Positions 36,440-42,414 of a stretch of 64,000 nt of DNA are shown in pieces. The notes beneath the pieces were generated by a model, which had not been told where the DNA came from, ran no database searches, and saw nothing but the letters and a program-made list of their open reading frames with translations. Numbering within the stretch: the first letter of the stretch is position 1; every line of letters starts with the position of its first letter. The stretch lies in NCBI GenBank assembly GCA_020634615.1, contig JACKBI010000016.1, positions 62,001 through 126,000 of the forward strand. The letters run 5' to 3'. The DNA is from Anaerolineales bacterium. Its GTDB lineage: Bacteria > Chloroflexota > Anaerolineae > JAAEKA01. A program made the translations under genes and the position numbers.

Positions 36440-36523
36440 GACTTCGGAAGTCGCCGGATATCCGCAGCAGGCAGCCGCAACGCTTTGTGCCGGTCAACTG
36501 CCTGACCGGCGACTTCCGAAGTC
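36440..36523. repeat. REP unit 1 (84 nt)
   Basis: It starts GACTTCGGAAGTCGCC and ends GGCGACTTCCGAAGTC, so the ends are inverted repeats and each 13-nt tip is itself a palindrome around a central G or C. The core reads ATCCGCAGCAGGCAGCCGCA. Confidence 0.85.
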
Positions 36524-36546
36524 GCAACGCGACGAGTTGGCTCCGC

Positions 36547-36630
36547 GACTTCGGAAGTCGCCGCACATCCGCAGCAGGTAGCCGCATCGCTGTCTGCCGG
36601 TCAACTGCCTGGCCGGCGACTTCCGAAGTC
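36547..36630. repeat. REP unit 2 (84 nt)
   Basis: Same orientation and ends as the unit at 36440, with core ATCCGCAGCAGGTAGCCGCA and CTGCCGGTCAACTGCC. It ends 10 bp from the RAYT stop codon. Confidence 0.85.
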
Positions 36631-36640
36631 TGTGAGCAGT

Positions 36641-37225
36641 TTACTCATCGAACAGTAGGTGCTTGATTTTCGCCCTATCTGCCGGTTGATATGCTTCGAC
36701 GTACCGGGAGTATTCCTCGTTTGCACCGAATTGGCCGATAACAATGCCTGGCTTAACCAATGTACCGCGACGAAGGCCGGCATATTCGCGATAACTCGAG
36801 AATTCCCAGTCCTCTGGCCGCTGAACGATGTGAGCCGCGACCGGATTGAGATGGATATAGCGGGACAGATGCAACAAATAGTCGTTGCTGTCGACGTGAA
36901 TGGCTTGAAACTGCCCCTGATACAGCGCTCCAACGCGACGATAACGCTCATTGATAACCTTGGTGTACGAGATCGAGAGGCGCTGCATGTGGCGAGAGAA
37001 CAGGTCGTCGTGGAGACACACCAGCAGATGGAAATGGTTTGGCATCAGACAGTAGGCCACGATCGTAACCCAGGGATGCGCGGCATCACCTATCAGATAC
37101 TTGCGCAACTGTTGCAAGTAGAACAAGTAGTTCGTCCGCTCCAGAAATATGTCCTGACGGTTGTTGCCGCGGTTATAGACGTGGTAATACTCACCGCTGA
37201 TGAGTGGGATAGTGCGTCGTGGCAT
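36641..37225 (-). CDS. REP-associated tyrosine transposase (RAYT, Y1_Tnp family)
   Basis: A single-domain protein of 194 aa, typical for the IS200-like/RAYT family. The HUH motif is MPNHFHLLV, with H64 and H66 as metal ligands. Other family marks are the early YYHVYNRGNN, the helix SYTKVINERYRRVGALYQGQF (split here as SYTKVINERY and RRVGALYQGQF) and YIHLNPV. Y123 in YIHLNPV sits at the spacing from the HUH motif expected for the nucleophilic tyrosine; this is inferred from family layout. The enzyme is expected to cut and join single-stranded DNA at REP hairpins. It is flanked immediately by paired REP units, the classic arrangement. It is intact, so the family may still be active in this genome. 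Confidence 0.92.
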   Translation of the reverse strand: MPRRTIPLISGEYYHVYNRGNNRQDIFLERTNYLFYLQQLRKYLIGDAAHPWVTIVAYCLMPNHFHLLVCLHDDLFSRHMQRLSISYTKVINERYRRVGALYQGQFQAIHVDSNDYLLHLSRYIHLNPVAAHIVQRPEDWEFSSYREYAGLRRGTLVKPGIVIGQFGANEEYSRYVEAYQPADRAKIKHLLFDE

Positions 37226-37243
37226 GGCGATTATTCTACACCA

Positions 37244-37327
37244 GACTTCGGAAGTCGCCGCATATCCGCAACAGGTGGCCGCAACGTTGTGTGTTCGTCA
37301 TCCGCTCGACCGGCGACTTCCGAAGTC
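37244..37327. repeat. REP unit 3 (84 nt)
   Basis: Ends GACTTCGGAAGTCGCC and GGCGACTTCCGAAGTC as in units 1 and 2. The core differs (ATCCGCAACAGGTGGCCGCA, then GTGTTCGTCATCCGC). It begins 19 bp upstream of the RAYT start codon. Confidence 0.85.
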
Positions 37328-37350
37328 GCAACGCGATCGGTTGGCTCCGC

Positions 37351-37434
37351 GACTTCGGAAGTCGCCGCATATCCGCAGCGGGTGGCCGCAACGTTGTGTG
37401 TTCGTCCGCCGCTTGACCGGCGACTTCCGAAGTC
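37351..37434. repeat. REP unit 4 (84 nt)
   Basis: Same ends; core ATCCGCAGCGGGTGGCCGCA and GTGTTCGTCCGCCGC. Units 3 and 4 resemble each other more than units 1 and 2, which suggests local pairwise duplication on each side of the gene. Confidence 0.85.
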
Positions 37435-37474
37435 TTCGAGTTCTGCATAGTTGAACGAAAACTGCGTGTATTTT

Positions 37475-38518
37475 CTACCGCTGTTCACCGGTGAGCTGCG
37501 CCAGTAACGCCTCATGCTGCGCCAGTGTATACCCAGCGGCGTCCAGGGGCAGGTTGTATCGGTGCAGGATATCGATCGACCGAGTGAGGTGCTCGATGGC
37601 CTCCTCCAACCGACCCAGATACTGCCCGAGCACAAAAGCAAGGTTGAACAGAAGCGCCGCCTCCTCAGCCACTGCGCCGATTTCGCGTAGCGTCTCGAAC
37701 CGCCCGGCTAGCATCTCTGCCGTACGTTCTGGTTGGCCGTTCTGGAAGTAAATGCAGCCAATATTGTTCAGCGTCGTCGCCTCGCCCGACCGGTCGCCCA
37801 CCTGCCGCCTCAGCGGCAGCGCCTGCTCGTAGTACCGCAGCGCCGCCTGCTTCTCGCCCAGCGCATCGTACACCAGGCCAATATTGTTCAGCGTCGTCGC
37901 CTCGCCCGACCGGTCGCCCACCTGCCGCCTCAGCGGCAGCGCCTGCTCGTAGTACGCGCAGCGCCTCCTGCTTCTCCCCAGCGCATCGTACACCAGGCCA
38001 ATATTGTTCAGCGTCGTCGCCTCGCCCGACCGGTCGCCCACCTGCCGAAACAGCGGCAGCGCCTGCTCGTAGTACCGCAGCGCCTCCTGCTTCTCCCCAG
38101 CGCATCGTACACCAGGCCAATATTGTTGAGCGTCGTCGCCTCGCCCGACCGGTCGCCCACCTGCCGAAACAGCGGCAGCGCCTGCTCGTAGTACCGCAGC
38201 GCCTCCTGCTTCTCCCCAGCGCATCGTACACCTCCAATATTGTTCAGCGTCGTCGCCTCGCCCGACCGGTCGCCCACCTGCCGCATCAGCGGCAGCGCCT
38301 GCTCGTAGTACCGCAGCGCCTCCTGCTTCTCCCCCAGCGCAGAGTACATGTAGCCGAGTTCGTTCAACAACCACGCCTGCCGAGCATGATCTTCGTTTTC
38401 CAGCGCGACCACTGGAGGCAGACCCCAGTCGCTCGTAATCTGACCAAAGCCCCTGACGCTGTTGATAAGTCTTCAGAGACCCGTAGAAATCGAGAATTCG
38501 CTCGTCATCAGGTCGCAT
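37475..38518 (-). CDS. C-terminal TPR fragment of the broken NB-ARC/TPR gene
   Basis: TPR units of the type LGEKQEALRYYEQALPL...VGDRSGEATTLNNIGLVYDA are read in this frame only in part. Other units appear as out-of-frame strings such as LGRSRRRC. The final unit and the tail (GRLEEAIEHLTRSIDILH) are in frame. The frame-restoring indels inside the repeats explain why the open frame survives. Confidence 0.6.
   Translation of the reverse strand: MRPDDERILDFYGSLKTYQQRQGLWSDYERLGSASSGRAGKRRSCSAGVVVERTRLHVLCAGGEAGGAAVLRAGAAADAAGGRPVGRGDDAEQYWRCTMRWGEAGGAAVLRAGAAAVSAGGRPVGRGDDAQQYWPGVRCAGEKQEALRYYEQALPLFRQVGDRSGEATTLNNIGLVYDALGRSRRRCAYYEQALPLRRQVGDRSGEATTLNNIGLVYDALGEKQAALRYYEQALPLRRQVGDRSGEATTLNNIGCIYFQNGQPERTAEMLAGRFETLREIGAVAEEAALLFNLAFVLGQYLGRLEEAIEHLTRSIDILHRYNLPLDAAGYTLAQHEALLAQLTGEQR
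37742..38345 (-). repeat. Five near-identical 120-nt TPR-coding tandem repeats
   Basis: The anchor ATATTGTT recurs at 37761, 37881, 38001, 38120 and 38237, giving periods of 120, 120, 119 and 117. Each full unit codes for one 40-aa TPR. The shorter periods reflect a missing base in CTTCTCCCCAGCGC and a 2-base loss near 38231. High identity between units indicates recent duplication or homogenisation. Confidence 0.85.
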
Positions 38519-38870
38519 ACGCGACCTGCCACACCCACGCCTGCATTACCTGCGGATAGACCGTCTACGATGCGCTGCCAGTCCTCCCGATCTTCATCCA
38601 CCAGCGCCAGGTAGTAGTCGCGATGGCGCTCGATGGCGGCCGGCTCCAGCTTCGTCCGCGCCACGTCGGCCAGCACCTGATGCAGCGCCAACCGCTCTGC
38701 TTCGCCATCGCTGCGCTCCAGCAGGTTGCGGGCGATCAGCAACGCCAGCGTCGCCTGCGCCAGCTTGCGTCACTGCTTCGGCAGCCTCCAGGCTGAAGGT
38801 GGCGGCGGCAGGCGCGAACGCACCCAGCGCGTGGAAGGCTGCGACTGCTTCCTCCGGCATCCCTCCAGGC

Positions 38871-39764
38871 TCAGGGCGCGATGGTCGTCTCCCGCAGCGT
38901 CACCTCAGCACCGTCGCGCGCGCCCAGCCGGCGCGTTGCCAGCGCCAGCCGCCGGCGGGGTCGGCCAGTTCGTCGAAGGCCGCCGCGCTCAGTTCGGCGA
39001 AGTAGCTGCGCTCGGGGCGCGCCAGATAGCCGCCCAACAGCTCCAGCGCCAGCGGCAATCCGTCCACCGTGCGCCAGGGTGCGGGAGCAGCCACCGGGTC
39101 GGCTGCGCGCACGCCTCCGGCGCCAGGGTCTGCAAGAGGTCGAAGGCCGGATCGTCGGCCAAAGTCGGGACGCTGACGGACTGAACGACGCCGGCAAAGC
39201 GCGCGCGATGGCCTGGTCGCGGGTCGTCAGCAGGTGGCTGCACCGCGGCCCGCCGCAGCGCAGGAGGTCGGCTGCTTCGCAATGCCAGGCGTCGTCGATC
39301 ACCAGCAGCAGTCGCCGCTGCCCGATGGCGTTGCCCACGGCCTGGGCACGGGCGGCCGGCGTCGGCAGGTCGCTGACATCGATCCCCAGCGCGGTCGCCC
39401 AGGCCGCCAGTTGGCTGGGGACGTCGGGCGTCGGTCCCAGCCCGGCCCACAGCACGCCGTCGCTGAAATGCGCCAGGATATCAGGGTGATGGGCCAGGAC
39501 GACAGCCAGCGTGGTCTTGCCCACGCCGGGCAGCCCTTCGGCGGACAGCGCGGGACTGTGTCCGGCGATCAGCCGCGCGACGAGGTCGTCCACCAGCGCG
39601 TCGCGTCCCAGGAAGTGGTTGGGCAGCGACGGCACGTTGACCCACAGCGGCGGCAATTTAGCCGGTAACTGGACGGTGACGCCGCTGATGGTCAGGTTGC
39701 CGCCAACCTGGACGTTTTGCAGAAATACGCCAGCAATGGAAGGCGTTGTGTCTGTCGTGTCCAT
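38871..39764 (-). CDS. N-terminal NB-ARC fragment of the broken NB-ARC/TPR gene
   Basis: The first 192 residues are in the genuine frame and contain the adaptor strand motif, Walker A (K83), Walker B (D157, D158) and the TTRD motif. Residues after the frame change at about 39188 are out of frame. If translated, the product has a P-loop but no complete winged-helix lid and no sensor domain. Confidence 0.6.
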   Translation of the reverse strand: MDTTDTTPSIAGVFLQNVQVGGNLTISGVTVQLPAKLPPLWVNVPSLPNHFLGRDALVDDLVARLIAGHSPALSAEGLPGVGKTTLAVVLAHHPDILAHFSDGVLWAGLGPTPDVPSQLAAWATALGIDVSDLPTPAARAQAVGNAIGQRRLLLVIDDAWHCEAADLLRCGGPRCSHLLTTRDQAIARALPASFSPSASRLWPTIRPSTSCRPWRRRRARSRPGGCSRTLAHGGRIAAGAGAVGRLSGAPRAQLLRRTERGGLRRTGRPRRRLALATRRLGARDGAEVTLRETTIAP

Positions 39765-39813
39765 GGAGAAGCCCTTCGATCTGTATACGGCCCTGTGTTC
39801 GTTCGACGCGCCG

Positions 39814-39842
39814 ATTATAGCAGCCGCGCAGCGAATGAGCAA
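39814..39842 (-). promoter_or_regulatory. Candidate sigma70 promoter for the NB-ARC/TPR gene
   Basis: On the - strand, TATAAT (39814-39819) is preceded by TTGCTC (39837-39842) with a 17-bp spacer. It lies about 50 bp upstream of the ATG at 39764. The -10 is perfect; the -35 is weak. Confidence 0.55.
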
Positions 39843-39865
39843 CCGGACGCGAAACACCCCTCCCC

Positions 39866-39993
39866 GAAGTTCGACTTTTTCGGCAAAGTCGAACTTCTTG
39901 CAGGCCAGAAGTCTCGCTGCCAGCCGGAAGTCACGCTGCTAGCGTGACCTACGTGATGCCCAGAAACTCGACTTTGCGGAAAAAGTCGAGTTT
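39866..39993. repeat. Compound palindromic element in the divergent promoter region
   Basis: Hairpin 1 is GAAGTTCGACTTT with AAAGTCGAACTTC (39866-39897). Hairpin 2 is AAACTCGACTTT with AAAGTCGAGTTT (39964-39993). The reverse complement of hairpin 2 closely matches hairpin 1, so the element has inverted ends, with a central hairpin GTCACGC/GCGTGAC between them. The 348-bp gap 39765-40112 holds this element and the two divergent promoters. Confidence 0.75.
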
Positions 39994-40002
39994 CGCAGCC
40001 CG

Positions 40003-40031
40003 TTGACAGTCCTGCCCCGCTGTGATACCAT
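40003..40031 (+). promoter_or_regulatory. Sigma70-type promoter for the CHAT-SIR2 gene
   Basis: TTGACA (40003-40008), a 17-bp spacer and TACCAT (40026-40031). The predicted start site is near 40038, leaving a leader of about 75 nt with AGGAG at 40102-40106. The second hairpin of the upstream palindromic element ends 10 bp before the -35. Confidence 0.7.
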
Positions 40032-40112
40032 ATCGCCCAATCCCCCACGGATTATCGTCGTTTAAGCGGACCTACCCAGCGCGCCGCCGCACCATTGCCA
40101 CAGGAGCTGGAC

Positions 40113-42203
40113 ATGTCAATCGCAGACCTGGAAATCGGACTGCACCGCCGCGAGGAAGGCGCCTACGCCGTCGAACTGCGCTTCAATCTGCCTGCCGACG
40201 CGCCCGACACAGACGCGGCGGCCGAGATCAACCCCATCACCGGCGACGATGTCCAGATCACCTTCGACTTCGAGGCGTTGCGCGCGCTCAAATCGCAGCC
40301 GGCCGTCTACGGCAAATCGCTGAGCGACAGCCTCTTCGCCGGCCCGGTCGCCAGCGCGTTTGCCAGCGCACGGGCAGTGGCCGCCAGCGCCTTCAGCCCG
40401 CTGCGCCTGCGTCTCTTTATCGGCCCCAGCGCGCCGGAGCTGCACAACCTGGGCTGGGAAACGCTGCAAGACCCGGCCCGACCGACCGCTCTCCTCAGCG
40501 GCGAAAACATCATCTTCTCACGCTATCTCAGCAGCGAGGACTGGCGGCCTGTCACCCTGCGTCCCAAGCGTGACCAGCGGGTGCTGGTGGCCGTCGCCAA
40601 CCCCAGCGACCTGGAGCAGTACCGCCTGGCCGCGGTGGACGTGGACGGCGAAGTGGCGCGGGCGCGCGAATCGCTGGGCCAGGTCAGCATCATCGAGCTG
40701 GCCGGCGGCGGCAAGGCAACCCGCAACGCGATCCTGGAAGAGCTGCGCGGCGGCTACGACGTGCTCTACCTGGTGGCGCACGGCAAGCTGGCCAGCGGGC
40801 GGCCGGTAGTGTTTCTGGAGACGCCCGAAGGCGCGGCTGATCCTGTGCCGGGCGAGCAGTTCGTGGCCGACATCAACAGCTTGCAGCAGCGTCCGGCGCT
40901 GATCGTGCTGGCTTCGTGCCAGAGCGCCGGCGAGGGGGAGGACGCCAGCAGCCGCGACGAGGGCGCGCTGGCCGCGCTGGGACCGCGTCTGGCCGCTGCC
41001 GGCATTCCGGCTGTGATCGGAATGCAGGGCAACGTCTCCATGGAAACCGTCGTGCAGTTCATGCCGGTCTTCTTCCGCGAGCTGCAGCGCGACGGCGTCA
41101 TCGACCGCGCCATGTCCGTGGCGCGCGGCGCGGTCAGCAGCCGCGCTGACTGGTGGACGCCGGTGCTCTTCATGCGCCTCAAGAGCGGGCGGCTGTGGTA
41201 TGCGCCCGGTTTTGGCGACCGCCGCGTCAGCATGGAGAAGTGGCCGGGGTTGCTGGCCAACATCGAAAGCGGCCGCTGCACGCCGATCATCGGCCCCGGG
41301 CTGCTGGAGACGCTGATCGGCACGCGGCGCGAGATCGCCCAGCGCTGGGCCGAGACCTACCACTTCCCCATGGCGCCGCACCAACGCGACGATCTGGCGC
41401 AGGTCGCGCAGTATCTGGCCGTCCAGCAGGGCGAGCTGTTTCCGCGCGACGAGCTGACCCGCTACCTGCGCGGCCAGATGCTGCAACTCCTGCAGCCGGC
41501 TCCCGGCAGCCCACAGTCGCGCGCCACGCTGGACGAGCTGTTCACCACGCTGGGCAAGCAGCGCTGGCAGGCGGGTTCCGACGAGCCGCACTGGGTGCTG
41601 GCCAACCTGCCGCTGCCGATCTACGTCACCACCGACCCCAGCTCGATGATCGAGGAGGCGTTGCGGGCGGCTGGCAAGCAGCCGGAGATCGCGCTCTGTC
41701 CCTGGAACGACCGCATGGAACTGGCCCCCAGCATTTTCGAGCGCGATCCCGACTACGAGCCCAGCGTCGAGCGTCCACTGGTCTACCACCTGTTCGGGCA
41801 GATCGGGGTGCGCTGGTCCTTTGTGCTAACCGAGGACGACTACTTCGGCTACATGCTGGGGATGGGAGCCAACCGCGAGTTGATCCCGGAGCGGGTGCGG
41901 CGGGCGCTGGTCGACTCAGGGCTGCTCTTTGTCGGCTTCCGGCTGGACGGCTGGGACTTCCGCGTGCTCTTCCGCAGCGTGCTGAGCCAGGGCGGCAACG
42001 AGCGGTTGAACCGGGCCGACTACAAGCACGTCGCCGCACAGGTCGATCCCGAACAGAGCAACACGCTGGAGCCGGACCGGGCCCGTGACTACCTTAAGGA
42101 ATACGTGCAGTCAGCCGACATCAGCGTCTTCTGGGGCAGCGCGTCCGACTTCCTGCGCGAGCTGCAAAGCCGCTGGCGCGAACACTCCGGGGGCGGCGCA
42201 TGA
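40113..42203 (+). CDS. CHAT protease-SIR2-like fusion protein (696 aa)
   Basis: The ATG at 40113 has AGGAG at 6-bp spacing; the TTG at 40095 is less likely. Residues 1-150 are a beta-rich N-terminal extension usual before CHAT (ending LRLRLFIGPSAPELHNLGWE, split here as LRLRLFIGPS and APELHNLGWE). The CHAT protease spans about 155-365 with catalytic H223 (LYLVAHGK) and C269 (IVLASCQSAGEG). Residues about 378-690 are a SIR2-like domain: GRCTPIIGPGL near 388-397, then LPIYVTTD, a VYHLFG strand with following Leu/Asp residues, and LFVGFRLDGWDFR. SIR2-like domains in such proteins often bind or break NAD; the activity here is not proven. The layout suggests a protease joined to an NAD-acting effector. 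It heads a + strand run of conflict genes from a clear promoter. Confidence 0.85.
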   Translation: MSIADLEIGLHRREEGAYAVELRFNLPADAPDTDAAAEINPITGDDVQITFDFEALRALKSQPAVYGKSLSDSLFAGPVASAFASARAVAASAFSPLRLRLFIGPSAPELHNLGWETLQDPARPTALLSGENIIFSRYLSSEDWRPVTLRPKRDQRVLVAVANPSDLEQYRLAAVDVDGEVARARESLGQVSIIELAGGGKATRNAILEELRGGYDVLYLVAHGKLASGRPVVFLETPEGAADPVPGEQFVADINSLQQRPALIVLASCQSAGEGEDASSRDEGALAALGPRLAAAGIPAVIGMQGNVSMETVVQFMPVFFRELQRDGVIDRAMSVARGAVSSRADWWTPVLFMRLKSGRLWYAPGFGDRRVSMEKWPGLLANIESGRCTPIIGPGLLETLIGTRREIAQRWAETYHFPMAPHQRDDLAQVAQYLAVQQGELFPRDELTRYLRGQMLQLLQPAPGSPQSRATLDELFTTLGKQRWQAGSDEPHWVLANLPLPIYVTTDPSSMIEEALRAAGKQPEIALCPWNDRMELAPSIFERDPDYEPSVERPLVYHLFGQIGVRWSFVLTEDDYFGYMLGMGANRELIPERVRRALVDSGLLFVGFRLDGWDFRVLFRSVLSQGGNERLNRADYKHVAAQVDPEQSNTLEPDRARDYLKEYVQSADISVFWGSASDFLRELQSRWREHSGGGA

Positions 42204-42214
42204 ACCGTCGTTTA

Positions 42215-42389
42215 TGTCACCCTGAACGGGTCCTGCACGCTGCATTCACTGCACGAGTCGCCAGTGAAGGGTCTCGCGTCGCATGTGACGAAAGATGCTT
42301 CATTGGCGATGTGTGCGCTGAAGGGCGTCACGGATCATCCAGGTTGCGCGTGCCATCAGCATTGGCCGTTCGACCCATTCAGCATGACA
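42215..42389. repeat. MITE-like intergenic element with imperfect terminal inverted repeats
   Basis: The left end TGTCACCCTGAACGGG and the right end (reverse complement TGTCATGCTGAATGGG) match at 13 of 16 positions. The interior has GTGAAGGGTCTCGC and GATGCTTC, motifs of a widespread bacterial intergenic repeat. It fills the gap between the CHAT-SIR2 and nSTAND-WD40 genes. Confidence 0.6.
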
Positions 42390-42414
42390 CGTCGCACGGT
42401 AGGGGACCGCGCAC

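Larger units (their letters stand above)
36440..37434 (-). mobile_element. RAYT-REP island (transposase gene flanked by paired REP units)
   Basis: One REP-associated tyrosine transposase gene is bounded on its 3' side by two REP units (36440-36523, 36547-36630) and on its 5' side by two more (37244-37327, 37351-37434). All four are 84 nt, and each pair is separated by a 23-nt spacer of similar sequence (GCAACGCGA...TTGGCTCCGC). The island lies between the two NB-ARC genes. No target-site duplication was resolved. Confidence 0.85.
37475..39764 (-). pseudogene. NB-ARC/TPR STAND protein, frame interrupted many times
   Basis: The start is the ATG at 39764 (AAGGGC 6 bp upstream). Residues 11-30 carry GVFLQNVQVGGNLTISGV, the same strand motif as in the neighbouring NB-ARC and CHAT proteins. 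NB-ARC follows: Walker A GLPGVGKT 77-84, Walker B RLLLVIDDAW 151-160, LLTTRD 178-183. After about 39188 homology changes frame repeatedly: LADDPAFDLLQTLAPEA, then DGLPLALELLGGYLARPER, then the winged-helix and DREDWQRIVDGL segments, then a tandem TPR array. At least six shifts are needed. The last 45 residues are in one frame and end QLTGEQR. The intact form would be a NB-ARC switch with TPR sensor of about 760 residues. It is either a decayed gene or affected by indel errors. Confidence 0.75.

Noticed and set aside
36416..36587. A longer start for the NB-ARC protein
   Set aside because: The extra 57 codons translate REP repeat sequence, and a strong GGAGG stands before the ATG at 36416.
36440..37434. 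CRISPR array
   Set aside because: Four repeated units with short spacers were considered, but units are 84 nt with inverted ends, the 23-nt spacers are similar to each other, and a transposase lies in the middle. This is a REP arrangement.
42203..42414. Small gene in the gap before the nSTAND gene (frame 42200-42418)
   Set aside because: It translates the MITE-like repeat and has no RBS or recognisable protein pattern.
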